A model generated the notes under the pieces. The model did no database searches, was not told the origin of the DNA, and saw only the letters and a program-made list of their open reading frames with translations. Positions 8,229 through 16,307 of a stretch of 58,701 nt of DNA are shown here, one piece after another. How positions within the stretch are numbered: the stretch's first letter is position 1; the number at the start of each line of letters is the position of its first letter. This DNA comes from Herbiconiux sp. (lineage in GTDB: Bacteria; Actinomycetota; Actinomycetes; Actinomycetales; Microbacteriaceae), in contig NZ_JAHFUY010000017.1 of assembly GCF_023264895.1 (NCBI RefSeq), forward strand, positions 1-58,701, written 5' to 3'. The position numbers were made by a program, and so were the translations under genes.

Positions 8229-10283
8229 TCAGGCCTCACTTCCGAGTTCGAGATTGGTGATGATGAGCGTGCCGTGCTCGTCGACCGCCACCGAGAATCC
8301 CGGGGGCACGACGGTGGTGGCGGTGGCCTCGATGACGATCGCCGGGCCGGTGAAGACGTGTCCGGCCCGCAACGCGTCGCGCTCGGTCACGACGGTGTCG
8401 AGCTCCTGCCCGTCGAAGATGACCTTGCGGATCTCGTGGGCGAACTCCGGGCCCTCCGCTGCCGCGATCAGGAAGGCGTTCGCCGACTCGAGCCGGCCGA
8501 CGACCCGGGTGCGCAGGGTGACGATCTCGATCGGGGCGCCCAGGGTGGAGTGCCCGTATCGCGCTTCGTAGGCTTTCGCGAACCGGGCGCCCAGGTCGTC
8601 CAGGAAGTGCTCGGCCATCGGTTCATCGGCGCTCTCCAGCGGCACGGTCAAGAAGTACTCCTGGCCGAGGTAGCGCACGTCGACCGCATGCTCGGCGGAG
8701 CGGTCGGCGGCGGGGATCCCTTCGCTCTCCAGCGAGGCCAGCGCCTCCGTCTCGACACCGCGCAGCACGCGGCTCATGTCGGTCGTGTCGATGTCCTCGT
8801 CGAGGAAGTAGTAGGGCTCGGTGAAGTCGCGCCGGATGTCGCCCTGCAGCATCCCCCAGGCGGAGAAGGCTCCGGGGAACCGGGGCACGATGGTCTCGCG
8901 GATGCCGAGTTCCTTCGCGAGGAAGACCGCGTGCATCGGGCCCGCGCCGCCGAAGGCGACAAGCGAGAAGTCACGGGGCTCGATGCCGCGCGAGATCGTG
9001 ATCGTGCGGATGGCCTGGGCCATCTGTGAGTTCGCGACGTTGCAGATGCCCTCGGCCATCTCGACGACGCCGAACCCGAGCTTCGCACCGACTGATTCGA
9101 GGGCGCTCACCGCAGCGTCACGGTCCAGGCGCATCTGGCCGCCGGCGAAGTTCTCGGCGTCGACCCGGCCGAGCACGAAGTTCGCGTCGGTCACCGTGGG
9201 TTCCGTGCCGCCGCGGCCGTAACAGGCCGGGCCGGGCTGGGCGCCCGCTGACCGCGGACCGACCCGCAGACCGCCGGCCTCGACCCAGGCAACCGAGCCG
9301 CCTCCCGCGCCGATGGTGTGGATGTTCACGATGCTCATCAGCATCGGGAGGCCTTCGAGCGTCGCCTCGGTCGAGACATCCGGCACGCCGTTCACGACGA
9401 GCGAGACGTCGAACGAGGTGCCGCCCATGTCGACGCCGATCAGGTTGTCATTGCCGACGATCTTCGTCAGGGCCTCGCCGCCGATGGCGCCACCGACAGG
9501 ACCGGAGAGCAGTGTCTGCAGGGGCCGCTCCCTCGCTGATCTGGCGGTGAGCACTCCGCCGGAGGACTGCATGATGTGCAGAGGGGCCTCGACACCGCGG
9601 GCGGTCAGCTTCTGTTCGAGATCGACGAGATAGCTGCGCACGACCGGGCCGGTATACGCCTCGATCACCGCCGAGGAGGTGCGCTCGTACTCGCGCCACT
9701 CCTTGGCGGCCTCGTGCGAGAGCGAGACGGTGAAGTAGTCGCCGAGCACCTCGCGGAGAATCTCGCGCGTGCGCAGTTCGTGGCTCGGATTGCGGTAGCT
9801 GAAGAGGTAGCCGACGGCGATCGCGCCGTACCCGTCGCGCTTCGCGCGCTCGGCGGCCTCGCGCACGGCGGCCTCGTCGAGCGGGACGAGTTCGCTGCCG
9901 TCGTACTGGAAGCGGCCGGCGATGCCGACCACGTCTTTGCGCTCGACGAGCGGCTCCGGCTTGCGGTACTGGGCGTCGTAGAGTCGCATCCGGGGCCCGC
10001 GGGCGATGTGGTAGACGTCCTGCACCCCGTCCGTCGCGAGCAGGAGCACGCGCACTCCGCGCCGCTCCAGGAAGGCGTTCAAGCCCTGCGTGGTGCCGTG
10101 CACGATGAAGTCGATCTCGGCCAGGTCGTCGATCATCGATTCGAGCCCACCGAGCACGCCGGTGCTGAGTTGCCCCGGAGTCGTCGACGCCTTCGTCGCC
10201 CGGAACTCCCCCGTCGCCTCGTTGAACGTCACGATATCCGTGAAGGTTCCGCCGATATCCATCGACACCCTGTAGCTGGTCAC
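8229..10283 (-). CDS. hyuA: Hydantoinase A/oxoprolinase family protein
   Basis: A 684-residue, full-length HyuA. The ASKHA nucleotide-binding elements are intact: MDIGGTFTDIVTF near residue 8, IVHGTTQGLNAFLER, MQSSGGVLTARSARERPLQTLLSGPVGG, LIGVDMGGTSFDVSLV, GAGGGSVAWVEAGGLRVGPRSAGAQPGPACYGRGG, and VAFGGAGPMHA. It provides the ATP-dependent activation half of the HyuAB lactamase. The start is GTG at 10283, fixed by AGGAGG six bases upstream; the nearby ATG is followed at once by an in-frame stop. It is the first gene of the operon and faces a 395-bp intergenic region carrying candidate control sites. Confidence 0.94.
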   Translation of the reverse strand: MTSYRVSMDIGGTFTDIVTFNEATGEFRATKASTTPGQLSTGVLGGLESMIDDLAEIDFIVHGTTQGLNAFLERRGVRVLLLATDGVQDVYHIARGPRMRLYDAQYRKPEPLVERKDVVGIAGRFQYDGSELVPLDEAAVREAAERAKRDGYGAIAVGYLFSYRNPSHELRTREILREVLGDYFTVSLSHEAAKEWREYERTSSAVIEAYTGPVVRSYLVDLEQKLTARGVEAPLHIMQSSGGVLTARSARERPLQTLLSGPVGGAIGGEALTKIVGNDNLIGVDMGGTSFDVSLVVNGVPDVSTEATLEGLPMLMSIVNIHTIGAGGGSVAWVEAGGLRVGPRSAGAQPGPACYGRGGTEPTVTDANFVLGRVDAENFAGGQMRLDRDAAVSALESVGAKLGFGVVEMAEGICNVANSQMAQAIRTITISRGIEPRDFSLVAFGGAGPMHAVFLAKELGIRETIVPRFPGAFSAWGMLQGDIRRDFTEPYYFLDEDIDTTDMSRVLRGVETEALASLESEGIPAADRSAEHAVDVRYLGQEYFLTVPLESADEPMAEHFLDDLGARFAKAYEARYGHSTLGAPIEIVTLRTRVVGRLESANAFLIAAAEGPEFAHEIRKVIFDGQELDTVVTERDALRAGHVFTGPAIVIEATATTVVPPGFSVAVDEHGTLIITNLELGSEA

Positions 10284-10305
10284 TGCATGCCTCCTGCTGG
10301 ATCTG

Positions 10306-10324
10306 AATTAGCGTGAATGCTATT
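10306..10324 (-). promoter_or_regulatory. Possible hyuA promoter core with imperfect dyad
   Basis: On the minus strand a TAGCAT hexamer (10317-10322) fits a -10 element and would start the message about 26 nt before the hyuA GTG. It is embedded in AATAGC-n6-GCTAATT, a dyad with one extra base. No clear -35 element is visible, as expected of an activator-dependent promoter. Weak evidence. Confidence 0.3.
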
Positions 10325-10343
10325 GGGGCGACAGATTGCGGAG

Positions 10344-10360
10344 GAGTGCAGGATGCACTC
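10344..10360. promoter_or_regulatory. Perfect 7-bp inverted repeat upstream of hyuA, candidate operator
   Basis: GAGTGCA (10344-10350) and TGCACTC (10354-10360) are perfect inverted arms around three bases. The centre lies about 32 bp upstream of the possible -10 element, a usual place for an activator such as the PucR-like protein at the operon end. The regulator assignment is inference. Confidence 0.4.
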
Positions 10361-10665
10361 TCAAACAGGCGGGCAGAATGCGGTTCGCATAATCCGCACG
10401 ACGACTACCTTCGGGCATTCGACCCGATGGCCTCAGATCGGCGGAAACTCGCCGAAGTATCCCGGCGCGACAGTCATGTTTCAGCGACGTAAGACCTGTG
10501 TTACGAAGCCCGGAGCCGCCCGCCGACGCGTCGGGTGCCCACACTTTGGCCCGCTGCGACGCGCGTCGAGTTCGTCCGGCACCTCCGGTGGAAGTGGCCT
10601 GATTCAGCTCGACACGATGGAGGAAACCGCTCAACCGTATGTTCGATTTTTTCGTTTTGGTCGAG

Positions 10666-10671
10666 TACGAT
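10666..10671 (+). promoter_or_regulatory. -10 element for a leaderless antitoxin transcript
   Basis: TACGAT ends seven bases before the ATG at 10679, so transcription should begin at or next to the start codon. No ribosome-binding sequence precedes that ATG, consistent with leaderless translation, which is common in actinobacteria. The upstream T-rich stretch 10641-10658 has no good -35 match. Confidence 0.45.
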
Positions 10672-10678
10672 TGACGCT

Positions 10679-11206
10679 ATGAGCACCTCGCCCAACACGC
10701 CACGTGGTGCCCGCAAGGCACAGACCTACCTCCCCGAGGCCAACGCCCGCGAGGAGATTCTCGATTTCGCCGAGTTGATTCGCGAGCTTGAGGCCTTCCT
10801 CGCGCAGAACTCGTCCAAGGCTGCACTCGTCGACCCCCAGGGCAATGCTCGTCCCATACCGGATGAGATCTTCCGCATCCTCGACCAGGTGACGAACGCC
10901 CTCGCCGCGGGTTCGGGCATCACGATCGTGCCTCAGGGCATGTCCATGACGACGCAACAAGCCGCGGATTTCCTCGGTATCAGCCGCCCGACGCTGGTCC
11001 GTCTCCTGGAGGCCGGCGACATCGCTTACGACAAGCCCGGCCGTCACCGTCGTGTCCAACTAGAGGACCTGGTCGACTACCAGGCGAACTTCCGTTCCGA
11101 GCGCCGTGCTGCGTTGCGCGAGTTGCAGCGCGCCAGTCTCGGGGCGAAGGTTCAGGTCGGCAACCCGGCTGACGTGAAGCGTCGTGCGGAGCTGGACGCT
11201 GAGTGA
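10679..11206 (+). CDS. Excisionase-family DNA-binding antitoxin
   Basis: A 175-residue protein. The N-terminal half (to about residue 85) is helical and charged. The centre carries a winged-helix excisionase/MerR-like domain, MSMTTQQAADFLGISRPTLVRLLEAGDIAYDKPGRHRRVQLEDLVDY. Such proteins form antitoxin partners of downstream PIN-domain toxins. The final GAGTGA overlaps the GTG start of the PIN gene, giving an obligate pair. It is expected to neutralise the toxin and repress its own promoter. The DNA is visibly less GC-rich around the promoter than its neighbours, consistent with horizontal acquisition. Confidence 0.8.
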   Translation: MSTSPNTPRGARKAQTYLPEANAREEILDFAELIRELEAFLAQNSSKAALVDPQGNARPIPDEIFRILDQVTNALAAGSGITIVPQGMSMTTQQAADFLGISRPTLVRLLEAGDIAYDKPGRHRRVQLEDLVDYQANFRSERRAALRELQRASLGAKVQVGNPADVKRRAELDAE

Positions 11207-11754
11207 GCTTTCCGGCCTTCTTCGACACCAACGTTCTCTACGGAGCGCTGCTCAACGACTTCATCCTCGAACTCGCGGACAGTGGACTGTTCCGGCCGCT
11301 GTGGTCGAAGGATGTGCTGTTCGAGCTGGCAAAGAACCTCGTCAAGAACGGCGAGGATCTGGCGCTCGTCGAGAAGCGCGTCGGCACGATGGAGCTATAC
11401 TTCGCTGATGCGCTGGTCACCGGCTACGACGACCTGGTGCCGACGATGACGAACGACAAGAAGGATCGGCACGTCCTCGCAGCCGCCGTCCGAGGCAGTG
11501 CCGAAGTGCTTGTGACCTTCAACGTGAAGGATTTTCCGACGGAGTCCGTCGAGCCGTTCGACCTCGAGGTCGTCCACCCCGACGCCTTCCTCCTGGATCA
11601 GCTCGATCTGTACCACGCGCCGACGCTCCGCGCCCTGGTTGAACTCGTCGAGGGGTACGACTCTCCGGCGATGACCGTCGATGACTTCCTGCTCGCGCTT
11701 ACCCGTGCAGGAGTGCCGAAGTTCGTGGATGCGGCCCGGTCGAAGCTCTATTGA
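11203..11754 (+). CDS. PIN-domain ribonuclease toxin
   Basis: A 183-residue protein beginning MSFPAFFDTNVLYGALLND, the PIN-domain opening with the first acidic metal ligand in FDTNVL. Further acidic sites lie in NDKKDRHVLAAAVRGSAEVLVTFNVKDFP, where the D in KDRH and the later D in KDF match the conserved PIN carboxylates. PIN toxins cleave RNA. The GTG start overlaps the antitoxin stop, so expression is coupled. It is longer than classical VapC (about 130 residues); the extra C-terminal part after about residue 125 is alpha-helical and of unknown role. Confidence 0.82.
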   Translation: MSFPAFFDTNVLYGALLNDFILELADSGLFRPLWSKDVLFELAKNLVKNGEDLALVEKRVGTMELYFADALVTGYDDLVPTMTNDKKDRHVLAAAVRGSAEVLVTFNVKDFPTESVEPFDLEVVHPDAFLLDQLDLYHAPTLRALVELVEGYDSPAMTVDDFLLALTRAGVPKFVDAARSKLY

Positions 11755-11854
11755 ATATCCGTCTGAGCGATCCCTCCAACCCGTAACCAGCCTGGGTCAG
11801 GATTATGAGTAACCGGGTTAGTCATAAAGACGACAAGCGGAGCGCACCCCGGCT

Positions 11855-12739
11855 TCACGTAGTCGCGAGCACCGCGCTGGCCGCGAGCGCAAGCGCGAGA
11901 CCGACGATCTGCAGGAGCGTCAGACGCTCTCGGAGCACGACCGCTGCGAGGATCACCGTTCCGATCGGGTACAGGGCGTTGAGGACGCTGACCACCGGGA
12001 GGACATCCGCGGTCGCCCCTGAATGGAGGGCAGCCTGGATGAGGACGTTCGCGGAGGCGTCGAGCGTGCCGCAGATCGCGAGCTGCAGCCACAGCTTGCC
12101 GCTTCGACCCGGTGACAGAGTGGTGGCAGGTGCTTGTCGGCGCCGTTCGCGGCCGATGACGACGGCCACCCCGATCCACATCACAACCGCCTGCACGATG
12201 CGCGCCACGACGAGAGGGGCCAGCCCCTCGTCGGGCGATGTCGCCGCGTAGGCGAGCACGAGCCCACCGAACCCGCAGCCTGATATTGCCGCAGTGAGGA
12301 GCCCGCGACCTGTCAGCCGCGAACCCGAACGATCCTTCACCGCGCCGACCAGTGCGACGGCGATGACGGCCACGATCATCGCGGTGGCTCCGAGGGCCGA
12401 GAGCCGCGAGCCCGCGAAGATCAGGCCGATGCTCACCGGCACGATGACCGACACGACGGATGTCACCGGCGAGAGCACGCTCATCGGGCCGACCGCGAGC
12501 GCGGTGTAGAGCATGAGCACACCGACCGAGCCCGACACCCCGGCCACGGCGCCCCAGAGGAGTGCGTTCGCCGTGAACTGCCCGCCGAGCACCGCGAGAC
12601 CGACGACGAGCGGCACCAGACCGATGAGCGCCGCCCAGGCCGTCGCCACGATCGGGCGGATCGATCGCGACGCCAGCCCACCCAGGAAGTCGGCGAATCC
12701 GTAGGCCAGCGCCCCGGACAGTCCGAGGAGGATCGTCAC
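11855..12739 (-). CDS. DMT/EamA-family membrane transporter
   Basis: A 294-residue protein with about ten hydrophobic segments in two similar halves, the EamA layout. Signatures include LLWGAVAGVSGSVGVLMLYTALAVGPMSVLSPVTSV in the first half and SVLNALYPIGTVILAAVVLRERLTLLQIVGLALALA at the end of the second. EamA proteins export or import small metabolites; the substrate is unknown. The GTG start at 12739 overlaps the stop of the upstream HTH regulator gene (GTGA), and the two probably form an operon with the SDR at 13646-14500. Confidence 0.85.
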   Translation of the reverse strand: MTILLGLSGALAYGFADFLGGLASRSIRPIVATAWAALIGLVPLVVGLAVLGGQFTANALLWGAVAGVSGSVGVLMLYTALAVGPMSVLSPVTSVVSVIVPVSIGLIFAGSRLSALGATAMIVAVIAVALVGAVKDRSGSRLTGRGLLTAAISGCGFGGLVLAYAATSPDEGLAPLVVARIVQAVVMWIGVAVVIGRERRRQAPATTLSPGRSGKLWLQLAICGTLDASANVLIQAALHSGATADVLPVVSVLNALYPIGTVILAAVVLRERLTLLQIVGLALALAASAVLATT

Positions 12740-13623
12740 CGGTTCGGCCAGCTCTCGCGTGCCGCCTGAGGTCCGCCGGGAACGGATCCGGCCCAGCTCG
12801 CGAGCAAGGAGAGCGACTGCTCCGACGCCGAGCCCGGCTCCGTCGTGTAGATGTAGAGCGTCTGGGACGTGTCTCCGGGGAGGGTGAGGGTCTCGAAGTG
12901 GACGTCGAGCTCGCCCACCAGGGGATGGTTCAGGCGCTTGGTGCCGTGCGTGCGCTGGTGCACCCGGTGCGCCGACCACCACTGGCGGAACTCACCGCTC
13001 GCCCCCGACAGCTCACCCACGAGCTGCTGGGTGCCCTTGTCGTCCGGTGTCAGCGCCGCGTCCAGGCGCAGCGCCTCGACCGCGTTGCGGGCCTGCTCCT
13101 CCCAATCCCGGAAGAGAGTTCGCGCATCGTCGTCGAGAAGCAGCCAGCGGGCGTAGTTGCGGCTCCTGGCCGGCATCGATTCGAAGTCGGCGAAGAGCGC
13201 CCGCGCGAGAGCGTTCGATGCGAGGATGTCGGTGCGACGACCCAGGATCAGCGCCGGCTGGGTGCTGAAGGAGTCGAGGAGTCGGTGGAGCCCCGGCCTC
13301 ACGCGCTGCACGGAGGGGCGAGAACGGGAGACCGGGGCTCCCGCCGTGCTGATCAGGGTGCGGAGATAGTTCTCGCCGGCGGTGTCCAGGTCCAGAGCCC
13401 TGATGAGAGCCTCGACGACCTGTGTCGACGGGGTGACGCTGCGGCCCTGCTCGAGGCGCGTGTAGTAGTCGGTGGAGACACCGGCGAGTACGGCGACCTC
13501 CTCTCGGCGCAAGCCGGGAACCCGACGGATCCGGCCATCTGGGAGCAGCCCCGTCGTCTCCGGGTTCCGGCGCGCGCGAGCACGACGGAGGAACTCCCCC
13601 AGCTCCCGGTGCGGATCCGTCAT
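12736..13623 (-). CDS. Helix-turn-helix regulator with MmyB-like ligand domain
   Basis: A 295-residue regulator. The N-terminal XRE-type domain reads RRVPGLRREEVAVLAGVSTDYYTRLEQGR with VVEALIRALDL after it. The C-terminal three-quarters carries the MmyB-like ligand-binding region: PALILGRRTDILASNALARALF, RNYARWLLLDDDARTLFRDWE, and HPLVGELDVHFETLTLPGDTSQTLYIYT. Such regulators commonly sit beside SDR oxidoreductase genes, as here, and repress them until a small molecule binds. The start at 13623 has AGAGG just before it. It is followed by the EamA transporter with a 4-bp overlap. Confidence 0.9.
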   Translation of the reverse strand: MTDPHRELGEFLRRARARRNPETTGLLPDGRIRRVPGLRREEVAVLAGVSTDYYTRLEQGRSVTPSTQVVEALIRALDLDTAGENYLRTLISTAGAPVSRSRPSVQRVRPGLHRLLDSFSTQPALILGRRTDILASNALARALFADFESMPARSRNYARWLLLDDDARTLFRDWEEQARNAVEALRLDAALTPDDKGTQQLVGELSGASGEFRQWWSAHRVHQRTHGTKRLNHPLVGELDVHFETLTLPGDTSQTLYIYTTEPGSASEQSLSLLASWAGSVPGGPQAARESWPNR

Positions 13624-13645
13624 GCCTCTATTCTCCCCACGACTC

Positions 13646-14500
13646 TCAGCGCACGTAGTCGGTGCTCTGCGCGAGTTCACGGCCCGCGAGGACGTCGGCC
13701 TTCAGCGAGTCGGCCTTGCTCTCGGCGAGGCCCGAGGAGTCCGAGCCGAGCTGCTGGTGCAGCGGACCGCTCCCCCGCTGAGCGATGGTGACGAACGCCG
13801 CAGCGGCCCTGGCCGGGTCGCCGGGCTGAGTGCCCGGCATCTCCTGGTGCGCGGCGATCATCTCGGTGATCTCCGGATACGCGTTCGAGCGGTCACCCGT
13901 CAGCACGAGGGAGTCCGCCGTCAGGAACGCCGTGTCGAAGTAACCGGGCTCGATGACCGTGACACCGACGCCGAATCCTGCGACCTCGGCGGCCAGCGAC
14001 TCGGAGAGGCCCTCCACGGCGAACTTCGCCGCGCTGTAGAGGCCCCAGCCCGGGAACGCGAGCAGGCCCACGATCGAGGAGACGTTCATGATGTGCCCGC
14101 TGCCGGCCGCGCGCAGCTGCGGCAGAACGGCGCGGATGACATTCCAGGTGCCGACCACCTGCACCTCGAACATCGCGCGGATGCCCTCGGTGCTGGTGTG
14201 CTCGACGGCGCCGAGGATGCCGTAGCCGGCGTTGTTCACCACGACATCGATGCGACCGAACGTCTCGGTCGCCTCGGCGATCGCGGCACTCACCTGCGTC
14301 TCGTCGTTCAGCTCCACCTCCAGTGCGAGGAGGTTCGCGGTCTCCACATCGCTGAGCGCGGCAAGGAGGCGCTCCGAAGAACGCGTGGTGGCTGCGACAT
14401 GATCGCCGCGACCGAGCAGGTGCTTCACCAGGGCGAGGCCGAGGCCGCGCGAAGCACCGGTCACGAACCAGACGGCGGGGCGGTCGGTGGGGTAGGTCAT
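13646..14500 (-). CDS. Short-chain dehydrogenase/reductase
   Basis: A 284-residue classical SDR: cofactor motif TGASRGLGLALVKHLL at residues 14-29, NNAGYG, catalytic Ser in NVSSIVG and YSAAKFAVEG carrying the Tyr/Lys pair. The length and the EPGYFDTAF segment after the active site fit the subgroup annotated as oxidoreductases with broad carbonyl specificity. It leads a three-gene unit with the MmyB-like regulator and EamA transporter (gap 22 bp to the regulator). AAAGGAA precedes the ATG. The substrate is unknown. Confidence 0.88.
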   Translation of the reverse strand: MTYPTDRPAVWFVTGASRGLGLALVKHLLGRGDHVAATTRSSERLLAALSDVETANLLALEVELNDETQVSAAIAEATETFGRIDVVVNNAGYGILGAVEHTSTEGIRAMFEVQVVGTWNVIRAVLPQLRAAGSGHIMNVSSIVGLLAFPGWGLYSAAKFAVEGLSESLAAEVAGFGVGVTVIEPGYFDTAFLTADSLVLTGDRSNAYPEITEMIAAHQEMPGTQPGDPARAAAAFVTIAQRGSGPLHQQLGSDSSGLAESKADSLKADVLAGRELAQSTDYVR

Positions 14501-14642
14501 CAGGGTTCCTTTCGTTGGGGTGCTTCCAGCCTCCTCTCGCGCCGGACGGTCGCTCCCGCCATACCTGGCCCGCTAGCGCCTAGGTCTGCCAGTCCTACCC
14601 GCACAGCCCTCGGGCTCTGATCCAGCCGCTCTTGTCGTGCGA

Positions 14643-15521
14643 TCACACAGGTCGACTGAGTGCGCCCAGCGTGTCGAGAACGATGTCTTCGATGGGGCGG
14701 TCTGCCGCTGTTCGGCCGAGCAGCGCGGGTGCCGGTTTCGCGCCGGGGACGGTGTGGCCGCCGCCGCGGACCGTGTACAGCGTGACGGGCGGTCGGCCCG
14801 ACTCTCGGTACGTCGTCTCCTCCATCCGGGGGCGGCGGCGCGTGGCGGGTGACACGGGGAGCAGCGTGACCACAGGGACCGCGGAGATGCCGTTGCGGCG
14901 CACGAAGTACTCGGCCGTGGCCGGGGCGGAGAGCGCCACTCCCCCGACCTTGAACATCCTGCGCGCCCACCACGCCATCCGGCCACCCGCGTAGGGGACG
15001 ATGCGATCCGCTGTACCGGCCACGACAGTAAGGGCGATGGGGTGTTCGGACGCCTCGGAGAAGGGGCCGAGGAAGCCGGATCGGTCGGGCATTGTCGCTG
15101 CCACGACCACCGCGCCCGCGAGGAGATCCGGTGCCTCGTGGACGAGACGGAAGACCATCTGGCCGCCGTTGGAGTAGCCGACACCGACGACCTTGCTCGT
15201 ATCGATGCGATGGGATCGGCGCACGGAGTCGACCACGGCACGCGCGAACGCGACGTCGTCCACCTGCTCCAGGCGGGCCGGAAAGGAGCTCTCGGCGCGG
15301 GCGTCGTTCCAGTTGCCGCGGTAGCCGTCGAGGTAGACCACAACCGCACGATTCTCCGTCGCAAGCCGGTCGAGGGCACCTCCCGTGAAACGGCGGTGGA
15401 TCTCGCCGTCTTGCCTCGAGCCGTGGAAGACCAGCACGAGGGCACGGTCTTCGGGGCCGTCTGCCTCTCCGATCACCGTGAACGAGCGAGTGCGGCCTGC
15501 GGCCGTGACAGTTGAACGCAT
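14643..15521 (-). CDS. PHB-depolymerase/LpqC-type esterase
   Basis: A 292-residue alpha/beta hydrolase: VLVFHGSRQDGEIHRRF near the N-terminus, VVVYLDGYRGNWNDAR, the nucleophile elbow GVGYSNGGQMVFRL (Ser in GYSNGG), VVAGTADRIVPYAGG with the Asp, and YTVRGGGHTVPG with the His. This pattern matches the LpqC/poly(3-hydroxybutyrate) depolymerase group, here without a signal peptide, so probably cytoplasmic. The start at 15521 is preceded by AAGGA; the in-frame extension to 15599 runs through the promoter. It is transcribed away from a MerR regulator across a MerR-type promoter. Confidence 0.83.
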   Translation of the reverse strand: MRSTVTAAGRTRSFTVIGEADGPEDRALVLVFHGSRQDGEIHRRFTGGALDRLATENRAVVVYLDGYRGNWNDARAESSFPARLEQVDDVAFARAVVDSVRRSHRIDTSKVVGVGYSNGGQMVFRLVHEAPDLLAGAVVVAATMPDRSGFLGPFSEASEHPIALTVVAGTADRIVPYAGGRMAWWARRMFKVGGVALSAPATAEYFVRRNGISAVPVVTLLPVSPATRRRPRMEETTYRESGRPPVTLYTVRGGGHTVPGAKPAPALLGRTAADRPIEDIVLDTLGALSRPV

Positions 15522-15564
15522 GAGACATCCTTCGTGTGCGGACGGATCTCGCCCGGACACCGTC

Positions 15565-15595
15565 ACGCTAGACTCTGACATCATGTCAAGGTCAA
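15565..15595 (-). promoter_or_regulatory. MerR-type promoter with 19-bp spacer and palindromic operator
   Basis: On the minus strand TTGACC (15590-15595) and TAGCGT (15565-15570) are separated by 19 bp, the stretched spacing typical of MerR-controlled promoters. Inside the spacer is the perfect dyad TGACATCATGTCA (15576-15588). The overlapping plus-strand TAGACT (15569-15574) could serve the regulator gene itself. Confidence 0.75.
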
Positions 15596-15602
15596 ACACG
15601 CG

Positions 15603-15947
15603 ATGAAGATCGGCGAGGTCAGCCGGCGCAGCGGGGTGAGCGCGCGGTCACTCCGTTACTACGAGCAGCACGGGCTCATCTCTGCTCGCCGCGAGTCGAA
15701 CGGGTACCGCGAGTACGACGACTCGACCGTGGAGCGCGCCGAGATCATCCAGATGCTGTTCGGAATGGACTTTCCGCGGGAGGTCGTGACTTCGGTGCTG
15801 GCGTGCACCGGCGACGCACCAGCGGCCGCGCACGAAGCACTCGCGGAGCAGCTCGTGCACGTGCGGGCGGAGTTGGCGGAGCGGATCGAACGGCTCAGCG
15901 CCACGCACCGGCAGGTGAGTGCGTTCCTGGAGGAGCACGGGCGCTGA
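15603..15947 (+). CDS. MerR-family transcriptional regulator
   Basis: A 114-residue short MerR protein. The winged-helix region is clear: MKIGEVSRRSGVSARSLRYYEQHGLI with NGYREYDDSTVERAEIIQ, followed by a dimerisation coiled coil (about residues 75-110). It has no sizeable effector domain and no conserved C-terminal cysteine pair, so metal sensing is unlikely. It is divergent from the esterase gene and should bind the palindrome between the two genes, twisting the 19-bp-spaced promoter when its signal is present. Confidence 0.9.
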   Translation: MKIGEVSRRSGVSARSLRYYEQHGLISARRESNGYREYDDSTVERAEIIQMLFGMDFPREVVTSVLACTGDAPAAAHEALAEQLVHVRAELAERIERLSATHRQVSAFLEEHGR

Positions 15948-15975
15948 AGAGCGGCGACGACGCGCCCCCGGCACG

Positions 15976-16304
15976 TCAGCGAAGTTCGACGAGATCGTTG
16001 CCGGCGTCGATCATGTCGACGACGGTGTCGACCAGAGGCTCGAACCACTCGATCAATGCGTGGCGCCGAGTGTTGCCCACACGGATCCACACGATCGCAG
16101 GCGATTCACCACCCAGTGCGAGCATGCTCGGGAAGTCCTCGTCTTTCGTCACGAGGACCGCACTGTGTTCGAGCGCGTAGTGCCACAACTCTCGGTCTGA
16201 CGCATTCGCTGGACCGATGTCGGTCACATGCTCCGCATGATGGCGTGAGCCGTCAGGATGCGGGCAAGTGCCGGCGGCAGCTGGGCGTCGACGAGGAAAC
16301 GCAC
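15976..16304 (-). pseudogene. DUF5615 PIN-like toxin, frameshifted
   Basis: Two adjacent frames together restore a DUF5615 protein. The first, from GTG at 16304, reads VRFLVDAQLPPALARILTAH and then runs to an early stop. The second, entered one base later, reads EHVTDIGPANASDRELWHYA and VTKDEDFP to the stop at 15976. One missing G in the codon after TAH explains the break. DUF5615 proteins are PIN/Mut7-C-like toxins, normally paired with DUF433 antitoxins; the GTG starts 3 nt after the stop of such a gene here. The shorter frame starting at 16227 alone lacks the first catalytic aspartate. A sequencing error cannot be excluded. Confidence 0.8.
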
Positions 16305-16307
16305 GAG

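Larger units (their letters stand above)
10284..10678. other. 395-bp divergent intergenic region, no gene seen
   Basis: This stretch separates hyuA (minus) from the toxin-antitoxin pair (plus). Short open frames on both strands show no recognisable protein pattern or start context. It holds the hyuA leader and candidate operator near 10306-10360 and, at the right end, the AT-rich promoter of the antitoxin gene. The middle 10365-10640 shows only weak short inverted repeats. Confidence 0.6.

Noticed and set aside
6274..8571. Plus-strand open frame of about 765 codons
   Set aside because: It is antisense to hyuB and the binding protein gene, both with clear family motifs.
10320..10634. Possible small gene in the hyuA upstream region
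   Set aside because: No ribosome site and no conserved-looking sequence; overlaps the candidate operator.
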